The position numbers and the translations under genes are program-made. From Capsicum annuum (Eukaryota; Streptophyta; Magnoliopsida; Solanales; Solanaceae), in the NCBI RefSeq assembly GCF_002878395.1, contig NW_025856071.1, positions 1 through 64,000 of the forward strand: DNA of 64,000 nt. Reading direction: 5' to 3'. Below are positions 21,144 to 33,065 of the stretch, one piece after another (the first letter of the stretch is position 1; each line of letters begins with the position of its first letter). Below the pieces are notes generated by a model. The model was not told the origin of the DNA, made no database searches, and saw nothing but the letters and a program-made list of their open reading frames with translations.

Positions 21144-22268
21144 ATGCCTCATCGCAGAAGTTTTGTTCGTGGGGTTGATGATCTGCTCCTTTAACTAGTA
21201 GGACCAGATAATAAGAGTGTGTCACATGCAGAGTTTTGGGCAGCTTTTCAGGTGCTAGCCCAAGCTGTGACTAATGTTCTGGGAAACCTTTAGGCTGCAG
21301 TCCCACCTCAGCAAGATAGGAATTTCGCCGCAGCTCGGATTAGAAATTTCATGAAAATGAACCCGCCAAAATTCTTTAGGTTAGTAGTAAGTGAGGACCC
21401 GCAGCTTTATCTAAATGAGGTTAAGAAGATAAACCATATTATGCACGTCTCTGAGGAGGATAGTTTGGATTTAGCATCTTATAGGTTGAAAGATGTTGCT
21501 GATGATTGGGTCGTGATGTGGGAGAAGAGTAGAGGGGAGAATGTAGGTTCTATGACTCAGTCAAAATTTTAGAGTGCCTTTCTAGATAGATTCTTTCCAC
21601 TTGAGATGAGAGAAGCTAACGTAGAAGAGTTCATGAACCTAAGGAGAGGTTTTATGACTTTGAAAGAGTATTGTCTTAAGTTCAACCAATTAGCTAAGTA
21701 TGCTCCTGACTTGGTAGCTGACCCTAGAGAAAGCATGAGTAAGTTTCTGTCTGGGGTTTCGTGTTATGTGTTGAAAGAGTGTAAAGCCGCTATGCTAAAT
21801 AGAGATATTGATCTTTCTAGGCTAATAATGCATGCACAGAAAATTGAGGCGAACAAGATGAAAGAAAGATAGAGTGTGAGTAAGAGATCCAACACAGGTA
21901 GTTATGGGTTCTCGCAGTTAGGGTACCAAGGTGGTAGTAGTTCTTAGCATGGTTGGATATTTTTAGTTCTAGATCCATCTTCGTCTAGTGTACCCACACC
22001 TGTGTTTGGGGGTGTCAGATCCGAGGGAGCACCAAGCTTAAAGGCCAAGAGTAGTATTAGTGGTGTTCGTACCCATCCGCTTTGTGGAGAGTTTGGCAGG
22101 CACCACCGAGGCTTTTGTAGAGTCGGTAGTGATATGTACTTTGGGTGTGGTGATCCAAGCCATAGAATGTGAGATTGTAGAGTGTTAACATAGAGAGGTA
22201 GACTCCGTGCGCTTCAGGCTCATCTTGATCATGAAGGTGTCCTCAACATAGACCCGGATATGTTATGA
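21144..22268 (+). pseudogene. E2 gag, seven nonsense codons but one unbroken frame
   Basis: From ATG 21144 (MPHRRSFVRG) one frame runs 374 codons to TGA at 22266 with no frameshift. Gag blocks in order: HAEFWAAFQVLAQAV, FMKMNPPKFF near codon 70, EDPQLYLNEVKK, ASYRLKDVADDW, FLDRFFPLEMREA, LKEYCLKFNQLAKYAPDLV, SKFLSGVS and LSRLIMHAQKIE. Two nucleocapsid boxes follow: PLCGEFGRHHRGFC and, at 22137-22178, a CCHC knuckle with the first Cys changed to Tyr and the residue two before the last Cys changed to TGA. Internal stops lie at 21192 (TAA), 21291, 21570, 21870, 21945 and 22191 (TAG) and 22170 (TGA). Each can arise from CAA, CAG or CGA by one C-to-T change. No pol follows. Confidence 0.85.
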
Positions 22269-22879
22269 GCCCTTCATCTATATGAAATGCATTGTTAGAT
22301 CCATCAATTTCATGTTGAGCATTATATTTTAGCATGAGTCATGTATGAGTTTTAGATCTCAATCGGTCAATCATGACCCCGTACACCGCTCCAGTATTTT
22401 AGTAAAGTATGTTTAGAGGGACATAGGGTCCCAAGGGGGAGATACCCCGTAGGGTTATGATGTTTTCCTATCCTTAAGTTTATTTAGATACATGTTAATA
22501 TTCTTCTAATGAAGCTAGCATCAGTGATCATTGTATTGTCAGTCGTGCTTCCGAAGGTCAGTTCAGTTAGACATTCATGCATTAGATATGCATGTCCAGT
22601 AGAAAGAGTTCAGCTTGCCAGTGCGTGCTCAGCCATGCATTCGTGAGATCAACCAAGCTATGAGTTCATGTATCATATTTTCATGCATGCTATGATGATT
22701 CAGCTCCAAGTAGCTTCAGTCAAGTGTTCCATGTGTTAGCGATGCGTGCCCAATATGAGTACTTAGTATGTTAGTCATTCTAGCTGCGCAGTCATGCCTT
22801 GAGATGTTTCTATTTCTTGAGTAAGTTCTGTTGATCAGTATTCCCAGGATACCAAGAGACATTCAAGGATGAATGTTCC
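22269..22879 (+). mobile_element. E2 3' untranslated region
   Basis: About 600 noncoding bases rich in CATGCATTCATGAGATC-like repeats, resembling the E3 3' region at 56640-56810. It replaces the pol gene found in related elements. No ORF. Confidence 0.75.
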
Positions 22880-22893
22880 CAAGGGGGAGATAA
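22880..22893 (+). promoter_or_regulatory. E2 polypurine tract
   Basis: CAAGGGGGAGATAA directly before the 3' LTR, preceded by the common AAGGATGAATGTTCC box. Confidence 0.85.
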
Positions 22894-24897
22894 TGTAATA
22901 CCCCGCAAAGTTCTCTTCTACTCTAAGCCTTAGAACGTATCTAGCAAAGTGGAAAATCTAAGTCTAAAAGTTTAAGTATATTCCCAAGTATGAAAAACTT
23001 TGAATCATGTGTAATTTCCATAATTTCTACCTTTAGTCATTTAGAGCATTGAACAAGATTTCCATCGATACCAATTTCATCAAAATTCGACATCGGATGA
23101 AGAAGTTATGGCTATTTTACTGAGTGTTGTCAGAATTGCAGGTTTGATGGTCGATCTGATGGACCACCAAGTCCTTGGTGGACCGTCAAGTGTCCCGTCA
23201 AACCAACGCAGTGGCTTCTACTTTTGGTCATCATGTGATGGCCAAAGTGGTGGACCATCAAAAAGTTGATGGACCATTAAGGGGCCCTTCAGACCGAGGT
23301 AGAATGTCCCATTCTTGGACCCCGAGCGATGGACGATCTAGTGGACCATTTGATTTTTTATGGACCATCACTCCGAGGCATAACATCCCAGTTTTGGCAC
23401 TAGAGTGACGGACGACTTAGTGGACCATCAGTCCCTCTGATTGAACGTTAGGTCCACCGTCATAGACCCCGATTAAAATTTTCTAGGAAAATTTTAAAGG
23501 GGCATTTTGTTATTTTCCACCTCACCCAACTCTATAAATATCGAGCCAAGGGATTTCAACTTCATTTTTCTCTCTTCCACCCAAAAATTAGGGTTTCCAA
23601 AATCAAAATTCTCTCTTCTCCTTTCATAAAATTCAAGAGAGATCAAGAAGGATCAAGAGAAATCAAGAACTCCTTTCAAGAGCCTTCAAGAAAAGAAATT
23701 CCCATGTATGTAGATGGTGATTATTGGGTCCCTTTCATCCAAGAAGCTCAAGTACCCCTTTTTAAAACTTAAGAATTTTATGTTTTGTGATATTCCATGA
23801 TTTATATGAGTTGAAGTTGATGTTACTTGTGTTGTTGAGTTTGCATTCATGATTGTTTGCAAGATTGATGGTCTTTGACCCTAGTATGTGGAATTTATGT
23901 GATGTTGTGATTAGCTCTTTGGAAGTTGGTGTTTATGTGAGGTGCTCATGACATTAGGGTGTATATATGGTTGAATAAGCGGAGTATGCACCTCATAGGT
24001 TGGATGAAAGGTTGAGGTGAAGCATAGAGGGGCATTGTAGTATGTTTAAGGGGAAACCGAAAGTTGTGAGATAGTCCATGCACACCTAGTGTTTGATAAA
24101 ATTCCTTAGTGAGCGGAATGAGCCATAATAATAATATGGAATCTCGGAGTAGGTGTAGAACCGAACATGTCTAGTGGTTCTCCAAAGACCGTAGTGAGTA
24201 AGCTGAGATGAAATAGCAGTAAATCTCCCTAGTGAGTGCTCTTCGATTTATTTTAAGTTTTGATACATGATAAGTGGTTAGCAAGAGAGTAAGGACATGA
24301 TAGTATGAAGTCTCTAGAGTTGTGATGATTATGAGTATGATTTATGCATTCTTGTATGTGATCTTGTTTTCGTGCGGGATTCTCATGATCATTTAGGTTA
24401 TACCAATTTTACATGCATGATCCCATGAATTTAGACTTACCCCATCTACATACTCGGTACATTTTGTGCTGACACACTTGTGCTATGGTTTCTCATTTGA
24501 CACCATAGGTTTAGAGGCACAGGACGGAGAGTATTATCAGCAGATCAGTCCCAGTCAGCAGCAGTAGCTGTGAGTCCTCTTCTTTCAAGGATGAGTTTCA
24601 GTTTTCTATTATTGTAATCAAAATTTTATTTACTTTTAGTTGACAGAGTTAGTTGGGGACCTGTCCCATCAACTCCAAAGTTCAGTCAGATTATAGGCTT
24701 TTCAGACAGATGTATTTTATAGTACTTAGTTTCATATTTTGAGTATTTATAGATATGTTGAACCTTATGGCCAGTTTCTACATTTACTCTATATATTATA
24801 CACTGTACAGGTACAGATATCAGTAAAGGATTAGCTTGTGGTCCTTCGAGGTCACAAGCACCGTGTGACATTCGGGATAGGATCTCGAGGAGTTACA
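22894..24897 (+). repeat. E2 3' LTR, internally deleted
   Basis: The LTR is 2004 bp with intact ends (TGTAATACCCCGC to GAGTTACA). It lacks about 1.6 kb present in the 5' LTR: the sequence jumps from GTATGAAGT to CTCTAGAGTTG near 24310. The TATA box is at 23533-23540. Confidence 0.87.
23533..23540 (+). promoter_or_regulatory. E2 3' LTR TATA box
   Basis: TATAAATA, identical in context to the 5' LTR copy at 17960. Confidence 0.65.
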
Positions 24898-24902
24898 TGG
24901 CC
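24898..24902 (+). repeat. E2 target site duplication, right (TGGCC)
   Basis: Perfect match to 17388-17392. A1 resumes at CATAGTCAAAAGTTGG. Confidence 0.92.
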
Positions 24903-25535
24903 CATAGTCAAAAGTTGGTGTGAATAGTTTGAAAGTGATGTAGATGTTCAAGGAAGGTGTAGTCACTCCATTCCAAAATGATATCCTACCCATATTCCCT
25001 GAACCTAAATTACAAGCTTAAAAGTCCTTTGAGATCTGCAACCAAGTACCTTCATCATAGTGGTTATAAAATATTAGGGCAAACCAATGGTATGGTATTT
25101 ATTAGCTTCAAGAGTTCTTTAGAGAGGGAGTGTTTCACACTTAAATTCCTTATTGCATATCTAATAACTTGGTATGTGGTATTTTCTTTCTTGGGAGGAG
25201 GCATGTGAAAAAGTCAAGTTGGGTGATTTTTTCATCTCCTAAAAAATGAGGAAAAAAAGTATAATGTGGGTGAGATCACAGGGTAAGCCATCACTAGATT
25301 ATTAGTGATTGTTGCATGGTTGTTCTTTAGAGACTTGTGATCTTCGAAAATTGCAACTTATGTTGAGAGGTGTCTTTCTATTGACTTTGCCCATATGTCA
25401 AGAGCTATGTGTGGTAACATTCAAATAGAAGTCATTTGGACTATCGAGCAATAAAATTTAGGCATACCTGTGTTTTGTCTCATGATGAGAAGTAGTGTTG
25501 CTTAAGGACAAGCAAGAATTTTAATTGGGGGGTGT
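24903..25535 (+). mobile_element. A1 internal noncoding region, right piece, with polypurine tract
   Basis: This matches 32433-33065 and 47614-48186. It ends in the polypurine tract AATTGGGGGGTGT (25523-25535) just before the 3' LTR. Total A1 interior is about 3.3 kb when the three pieces are added, the same as the A3 unit. No ORF shared among copies. Confidence 0.8.
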
Positions 25536-25845
25536 AGATGAGTGGTGAATTTACAATTCATTCACATTCAATTTTTGCATACACTACTATGTTTTGAAAG
25601 GTATGAATTACGAAAAATGTCTTGAAATTGCACTAATTCACATATGTTGCAGGTACACAAATGTTGTGAAAAAAAATGATGAATAAGCGGAAAGAGGATC
25701 AAAGCGGGAAGAGAAGTGCAAAAGATGGAAAACCTGTGAAAACTGGGCCTCAGGTACCGCGATCGTGGATTGGCCACCACGATTGCATTAAGCTAAGAAG
25801 TTAGCAGGCTGCGATCGCTTGAAGAATTAAGAGATTGTGGGCTAT
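25536..25845 (+). repeat. A1 3' LTR, truncated
   Basis: It begins AGATGAGTGGTGAAT (first T changed to A) and follows the 5' LTR for about 310 bases, including the GCGATCGC cluster at 25753-25830. It then stops abruptly where inverted family A LTR sequence begins. Confidence 0.8.
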
Positions 25846-25849
25846 GAAT

Positions 25850-27096
25850 AATTTGACTTTTAACAATTAAACACGGATCTTGAGATTATGTACTACTAAG
25901 GGAGTGACATGTGGGAGTTAGTCATCAACATTGATTTCGTAAATCAAATAACGGTAGGCTTGGTTATAGATTTTGATGCTCTTCTTTCAACAAAACACCA
26001 AACTTTCACCCATTAATTCTTTTGAATACTTAATAGGTGTGTTCAAAAATTGGTAACCACAACCTTAATCTAGATATCCCAATTTCTAGGATGATACTTA
26101 AAGCATAGTTAACCTCATATGCACCCTTATGTTTGAGATAGTGAAAAGTTAGAAAACTATACAAATAATTGTCTATCATTGCTTTGGTCTCCTCATCCCT
26201 CTTTTGAGGATGACATGGATTCCAAAAGTTCACCCAAAACCCTTCTTTCAAAGATGGCCTTAAACTTTCTAGCGCTTAGAGCTTTAGCCCATCAAACCCT
26301 TGTGGGTGTTTGGGTCTTTCACCCATTAAATCCCAACAAAAATAGCATAGCAATGACAATACCCATAAACATGAACTACCAAATGGATGCTAACAATAAC
26401 AACCCAGACACACTTAAACCCCCATTCACATATAAACCCAAGAGAGAGATTTAGCTATACATAAGATAAATAAGCATAGATATATCCATCATATCCATAG
26501 AAAATATTTTCTAAATATTTATGGGAATGTTACTTCAAACTTGGATTTCACATAATATCAACAATGGAAGTGAGAAAATCTTCCACTTAGAAGGTCTCTA
26601 ATGTATTCTTCAGCTAAGATTTATACAATATTTTCTTCTCTAAAAAAGAAGGCTATAAACTACACAAAACTAACCTAAATTTTTTTGGGGGGAAGATGGA
26701 ATTGATTGAATAATACAATGGTAAGGGTTTTAGCCCTCTTTTGTAAAAATTTTAGGATTAGCCACATGCATTTCTAGTTTTTCCCTTAGGCTATACGACC
26801 ATGATTATCTTCAGTGACAGTAGTTTCCTGACTTTTGTTTGACTTTTTTAACTGAGGTCACCAGGGCATGATCGCGGTAATTGAGGCTAGTTCCTACTCG
26901 ATGTCTGCAACTGCACATTTTTGCTCCTTTTTGATCATTTCACGCTCCAATCCACATCTTTCTATCTTTTCAACTCTATACCAAAAAAGAATAGAAATCA
27001 GTGCATTTATTCATGAATGTGTCTGATTTATTCATTTAAAAAAAGGTAATGTTCATGATGTTTAGTAAGATTGAGTGGTAAAATCACCACTAATCA
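25850..27096 (-). repeat. Inverted family A-type LTR, partial
   Basis: Read on the minus strand it starts TGATTAGTGGTGATTTTACC at 27096 and follows the family A LTR to a point about 200 bases from its end. Examples are the region matching 'cttaggcataagggtg' near 26100 and the part near 25860-25910 matching '...aagatccatg...'. It is more diverged than the plus-strand copies. ORFs within (26030-26251, 26179-26454) are not conserved. Confidence 0.75.
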
Positions 27097-28665
27097 ACAC
27101 CACCAACTTCAAGCATTTGCTAGTCCTCAAGCAACACTTACTCTTACTGTGAGACACATTTATTTAGGTCTAACCTCTATGCCTTAAAGATCACAATGAC
27201 CTGGACTTTAATCTCAACCACATGTAACTCATTGCACATGGGCTAAGCTAAATTTGCAACACCCCTCCTTATAAAATAATAAAATTAAGGATTCACAAGA
27301 CTTCAAAGAGTGACCAGCAAACAAAAACCAATACTCTAAAAATGACTCCTTTTCTTACCATAACTAAGCTATACTCTATTTGTCTTATTTACAGAATATG
27401 AAAAAATCACCCACCTCAACTTGTTTTATATGCCATCCTCACAAGAAAGAGAATTCCTTACATTAAGCTATAAAATATGCAACAAAGAATTTTAAGTTGA
27501 CAAACTCTCTATCTCACAAAAGTAATCTCAATGCAACAAGTGTTATACCATAGGCTTACCCCTATTTTCAATCGCCACTTCAAAGAAAGTAAATGGTTGG
27601 AGATCTCAAATAACTTGCTAAGCTTGTAATGTAGGTTTCGGTTCAGGTAGGATATTCTTTAGGGCATAACATATCTACTCCCTAACTTGAATATCAACAT
27701 AACAATTTTCAATCTTCCATTTTGACTATTGGCCACTCTTTTTTATTTTTAATCTTTTCTCATGCTTACAACTTGCTTTCTTTATTCACCATTTTTTTAT
27801 CTTTTTCTTGAACTATTTATTCAATTCTATCCTTTATTGGATCCTTTTTTTTTCTAAACATTTATTTATATCACTTAGGTACCTTGGAATTCTACTGACA
27901 CTCTGTGGCCTCCAACTTATTTCCATCAACTTTACCACCCCTAACTTAGGCTTTTATAATCAAGTTGCATTTTCCAGTTCAAGGAGGGTATGGTTCAAAA
28001 AAGGGATAGTAACAATGGTTCACAGCTTGTAATATATTTGCCAAAAAAGGTCCAATGGCTCAAAGTGGGTATCTAGGGGTTACATTCATATTTGGGTAAG
28101 TATTTTAGGATAAAGTGGCTTCTAAAATCATAAAAATGACCTAAGATAATTTTTATAACCACATTCAATCAAAACTAGCCTTGAGAGACCAACAAGGCAA
28201 GTTCTAGATAACACAAATATATGAAAGATAAATGCAAAAATCTTACCACTTATGGCAGGCAAAAGCTCATCAAGGATGCTCAATTATCCCTTCCGCAAGA
28301 TAAAATTAGAGTATTTAACATTATTTACAAGTCAACAATATGCAGAGCGACAAAAATAAAAAAAATTATTACAAAGTTACTCATGTCTATTCTCTTGATT
28401 TTTGAAAATTTTTGGACGGAGGGGATTATTTGTTTTACATTAACACCATGCTTAATTTATAAAACTATGACTACAACCAAAGTCGTAGTCTCACATTTAG
28501 TCTCAAAATGGGCAAGCTAACCATATGGATACTCAAACTTCACCAATGGTGTATAAAGTGATCCTAGTTTTAACAAATTAAAATGTCACAGGTACTCAGA
28601 ATTCCCTTGCATTCAAAACATTAATACCACTAGTACTCAAAATTCCATTGCATCTATATCTCAAA
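27097..28665 (-). mobile_element. Inverted family A internal region, 3' part
   Basis: On the minus strand this runs from sequence matching 16450 (around the 'gggaattct' motif) to a polypurine-like tract at 27097-27113 before the inverted LTR. It contains the counterpart of the 'cctaagttgggggtgg' block at about 27930-27950. The left half of this element, including its gag-like ORF, is absent. No gene. Confidence 0.72.
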
Positions 28666-29400
28666 AGTGGAGTGGTGTTTTGGAGTAGATGTACTCAGAA
28701 GCAGAGTGGTGATTTGGTGTAGATGTACGTTGTAGAGCTTGGTGGCTTAAATTAACTCCTTTTAGCATGGATATGCTTGAACATGGAGGTTATGTATAGC
28801 CAGGCTCAAGCTCTCAAAGTGATGTTTCTCGGTAAATTCTAAGTTGAATTGGACTTGCTCTCTTGTATGAGTTCATTCCTCTTGTAATTTATGTGTTGTG
28901 CTAGGGTACATTATGGATGGTTCTTGGTTGGTTAGTTCTTTTTGGTGGTATTGGTATTTTAGGTTCTTTGTTCTTTTAGGAAAGTCCGAATAAGGATCTT
29001 GGATTTGTAAGTGGCTTCGATAAAGGTTCCATTGTGAAACTAAAGGTTCAAGAAAGTCATTCAGGATGTGGAAGTGGGCATGGAGTCGAATTATCCACGT
29101 TGGTTCTTCTGGAAACTCGTGCATTAGGTATATGTTCTTTATCACATCTTGGTTCTATAACTTGGTTAAAGGTGAGGAATGGTTCCTCTTGAATCTTTAT
29201 TTTATCATTTAGTAATAGGTCAAAATAGAAGTGATAGGGTGTAAATCATGCTTGGGATATGTGATGATCTTCTTATCTTAGTTTTTGTTCTTGTCCTCTA
29301 TATTTGTTGGGGGGATGTTTGATGTGTGTTAAGGTGTTATCTCATGTTTGTCCTTACCCTTACCCATCATTCGAGGATGAATGATCCTAGTGGAGGTGAA
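28666..29400 (+). pseudogene. B2 element: end of pol (chromodomain remnant) and 3' region
   Basis: At about 28985-29120 the plus strand carries the tail of a chromovirus pol: RILDL and VASIKVPL in one frame, then VEVGMESNYPRWFF. This parallels the last 50 residues of B1 and E4 pol (compare EVEADMQGKYPHLFY in E4). After it comes noncoding DNA, the box TCGAGGATGAATGATCC and a polypurine tract, TAGTGGAGGTGAA, ending at 29400. Everything upstream (LTR, gag, most of pol) is missing; the left boundary abuts the inverted family A segment. Confidence 0.65.
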
Positions 29401-31768
29401 TGAATCATCCCAAGACTTATACCATTGCAAAATATCCAAGGTTTTATATCACTAGGCTTTATATGACTCAAGGATACAACTAGTAGCCTTTGGATATGAG
29501 TTAGGGGCTTCCTTGAGTGCTCACTTACATCCTTTGGATACGAGTTAGGGGCTGCCTTGAGTGCTCACTCATACCCTAGGTAGTGTGTTTATCTTGTCTA
29601 CTACACAAGATACGGCTCCTCTTTATAGGAGTCATATAATGGGATACTAGGGGTGTAAGTCCTAGTCATATGTTTCCTAAGGTGATGTCGTATGGAGTCT
29701 ACCCTAGATACAGTTGGTGGGTATGACTGGGGGTGTTAGTCGTAACCTTAAGGTACAATTAGAGAGGTGTGATTCATATAAGAACTAGTAGGTAGGGTCT
29801 TGGTATGGTCTTAGGTACTAGTTGGGGTGTACACTAGGATACAGATGCTAAGGGAGGGTCGTACTCCTGGGCGTGACTTGTTTTAAATTTTTAGGTGAAG
29901 GATAGTTTGGACATTTCGTACTCCTAAACCCTTATTTCCTCACGATTATATAACCTTTGGCAGCTTTCTCTAAAACTCTTTAAATGATTAAAACACCAAA
30001 AATGCTCTATCAAATTCACTATTGAAATATTAGAGGTTAGGTTTTCTAAAGTGTTCTTCAAATGACTCAAAGGTAGAGATTTCATCCGTAAATCTTCATG
30101 TATAAGGGATATACTCCTTCCATCATTGTTATTTTCAACTAAATGCATAGGTATTGTGTTCTAAATATTGATTTATGAATCAAGAGTGGTGGTTTTTGAA
30201 ATTTATGTGAAGGGTCTTAATACATATGGTTTAGTGTTGGTTTAAACTATGTTTTTACGTGTTGATAAAGGTATGCCCTCAACATGTTTGACAAAATGCC
30301 TCAAAGAATGTTTTTACTCTATTGCTGAACTTTCATTTAGACTCTTGCATTGTTTGGTTTGATAATGGGACTCTAAGTGGCTTTGGATAGTTTTGCATGG
30401 TTGACATAGTTTAAATGATATAAATTCTTTAAATCCTTGGCATGGTCTAAAATGGTTTTAAATGGTTTAAAGGGTAAAGGTTTTGATGGTCATGGTTGGT
30501 CTATGAAAACCTTGTGGGATGCATAGAAATCCTCAAGTGAATGCATTAATGGAATTGGTTTAAATGATTTGGAAAGGTAAAAGTCTAAATGGATATGCTT
30601 GTGGGGAACATGAAAGTCCCCCAAGTAGTTTAATATGGTAAATGGAAGGGCACTTGAATATCCCCTTAAACCTATACATGGTTGGCTATGGATAATACTT
30701 GCAAGTAAAGATTGGTATGACGACACCAATATTGATAGTCATGGTAAATAACTGGATAATGGTTTCGTTATTTGGAAAATAAGTTTTATTAGGTCATTAA
30801 TGGAGGAAGATGTAGCTAAGCCATAGAAGGTGGAGGTCCTGAGGGGGACAAAATTGGAAACAGATATTTGTCGATATAAGGTTAGTCTTTGTGACCATGT
30901 GTATAATGTCACACTATTTTTGGGAGATATAATATTTATCCAATGGGATACATCCCTGGTCGTTCGACTATATGCACTTAGCCCTTTCAGCTAGGTGAAC
31001 TGAACCCATATAGACCATGGCTGGTTTAAAATAACAAAGCTACACAACACAGGTAAAGGTTTTAAATAAATGCTAACCCCAGTTCCTTTCCCAGCATGGT
31101 TATATATATGTATGTATGGTATTATACATATGGATGGTTTTACTTGGTTTTATAAATGGCAATATCTTATCCTCATCTTGAGTGCATGCGAGTGTTTACC
31201 CACTAACCCATCTACTGGCGGTTGTATACCCACGCCATGCAGGAATCAACCATTACACTTCTTCTTTATAGTTATCAAATTTAGGGATAGTTGATGTTCA
31301 ATTAAAGTGGCGAGCTTCCATATTTTAGAAAGCATCTATTTCATGTCATAGGTTACTTGACATATCTCTTATTTATCAAAGACTTTGGTTTTTGGCTATG
31401 GTCGGGAGCATGTCCCAACTAGTTGCTCTTTGGTTGGTCTAGAGGGTTTGTATGGACAACTATGGACTTAGGTATGGTATGGATGGTTTATATTATATAT
31501 ACATAGGTTCTATTATTACAATTGGTTTTTGTTATTGATTCTAGATTAGTTTGGTTGGTTATTAAGTGGTTGGACTTATTAGGTTACTCTGATTATAGAC
31601 ATGTCGTAGAGTCACCACGTTGTTTGATACGCTATATTGTTGTATGGTCGGACTTTAGCTGACTCAAGGTATGATTTTAGTGGTTGGGTTGGGTAACGGG
31701 GGAAGTTGTCATTCTTCGTTGTACTTGGGATTTCCCATTACGACAAGGCTCTAGTTTGGGTCATGTAA
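29401..31768 (+). repeat. B2 3' LTR (family B)
   Basis: The LTR is 2368 bp, starts TGAATCATCCCAAG and ends GGTCATGTAA (from TCATGTCA). It matches the B1 LTRs, for example the block with GGAAGGGCACTTGAATATCC near 30650 and CCCACTAACCCATCTACTGG near 31200. A 44-bp unit is duplicated imperfectly at 29487-29574. Family A sequence follows at 31769. Confidence 0.82.
29487..29574 (+). repeat. 44-bp imperfect tandem duplication in B2 LTR
   Basis: Two adjacent units begin CCTTTGGATAYGAGTTAGGG and differ at a few bases. Confidence 0.8.
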
Positions 31769-33065
31769 CCAATTTTTTGACTTGTGGAATTTGATACATA
31801 TTTCTTTGTTTTGTCTCTAGTGGTAGGGGCAATTGAGCCTCCTTGGAAAATTTGTATATCATGTTTGGTAAGTTCATTTGTTCAAATCAGATGTGTACTT
31901 ACACCATCTAGAACTTGCCCTGTTAGTCTCTCAAGGAGAATTTAATTCTACTTGGTTGGTGAGATGATCTTAGTCTCTCAAGGAGAATTTAATTCTACTT
32001 GGTTGGTGAGATGATCTTAGGCCATTTTTATGACAATAGAAGTCCAATTGAACCAAAAAAGACAACTCGTTCATAGATGTTATCCCTAGTCACCCATTTT
32101 AACCTTTTAAATCTTTCTTTGGCAAATGAATTACAAGTCGTGAGCCCTTAAAATTTTATCCCTCTATTAAATCCTACCCTCTATGAAATTGAAAATGTAA
32201 CATGAGACCCTGAGCCTAAGTTGGGGTGGTAGTAATTTGAAGAAGGTAACCTTGAGCCACAAAGTTATAAGTGAATGCCTATGAGCTTAAGCATTGCGAG
32301 AAAATCGAAAACAAAAAAAAGATATAACAAAGGATAGAAAACCTAAAATTATGCATGAAAAATAAATAAAAAGAAAGTGGGTGAACTAAGGAAGTAAAAA
32401 ATAGGCACATGCGTAAGCATAAAAAAAGAAGTGGCCCATAGTCAAAAGTTGGAATGAATAGTGTGAAAGTGATGTAGAAGTTCAAGGAGGGTGTATTCAT
32501 TTGAAAATGATATCCTACCCATTCTCCCCGAACCTATATTACAAGAATATAAAAAGGTTTGTGATCTCCAACCAAGTACCTTTATCATAGTGACGATTGA
32601 AATTTAGGGAAAGCCTATGGTGTGGTATTTGTTTGCTTTGAGAGTTCTTGAGAGAGGGAGTGTTTTGCACTTAAATTTTTTATTGCTTGTTTGATAACTT
32701 GGTGTGTGGAATTTCCTTTCTTATGAGGAGGCACGTGAAAAAGTCGAGGTGGTGATTTAATATCTCCCAAAAAATGAGGATAAAAGAAGTATAATGTAGT
32801 TGAGGTTACAAGGTGAGTTATTTCTAGAGTATTAGTGATTCTGGCATAGTTTTTCTTTAGAGTCTTGTGAATCTTTGAAAATTTCATCTTATGTTAAGAG
32901 GTGTCTTCATATTGAATTTGCCCACGTGTCAAGAGCAATGTGTGGTAGCAATCAAGTTGAAGTAATTAGGATCATTGAACAATGGAATTTAGGCACACAT
33001 GCGTTATGTCTCATGATGCGAAGTAGTATTGCTTGAGGACAAGCAAGGATTTAAGTTGGGGGTGT
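31769..33065 (+). mobile_element. Family A internal region, 3' part (unit preceding A2)
   Basis: This is homologous to A1 16765-17392 plus 24903-25535 without the E2 insertion, so it records the empty E2 site (near 32430). A perfect 47-bp tandem duplication lies at 31924-32017. It ends in the polypurine tract TTAAGTTGGGGGTGT (33051-33065). The ORFs at 32279-32500 and 32615-32887 (minus) are not conserved between copies. Confidence 0.8.
31924..32017 (+). repeat. Perfect 47-bp tandem duplication
   Basis: The unit starting TAGTCTCTCAAGGAG is present twice with no difference. Other family A copies have it once. It is a recent slippage event or an assembly artefact. Confidence 0.88.

Larger units (their letters stand above)
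17393..24897 (+). mobile_element. E2: gag-only LTR retrotransposon
   Basis: LTRs run TGTAATACCC...TTACA, with PBS, gag and polypurine tract but no RT, RNase H or integrase. The interior is only 2.0 kb (20885-22893), and the sequence passes directly from gag to about 600 bases of noncoding DNA. A perfect 5-bp target duplication TGGCC flanks it. The gag matches chromovirus gag, so an autonomous relative would supply pol. This structure matches the described TR-GAG group (terminal-repeat retrotransposons with a GAG domain), by recall and inference. Confidence 0.88.

Noticed and set aside
28221..28520. 99-codon plus-strand ORF
   Set aside because: It lies in inverted family A noncoding DNA and is not kept as protein in other copies.
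25978..29397. A host gene in the region without strong retroelement ORFs
   Set aside because: The DNA aligns with inverted family A LTR/interior and a chromovirus tail; no exon-like frames remain.
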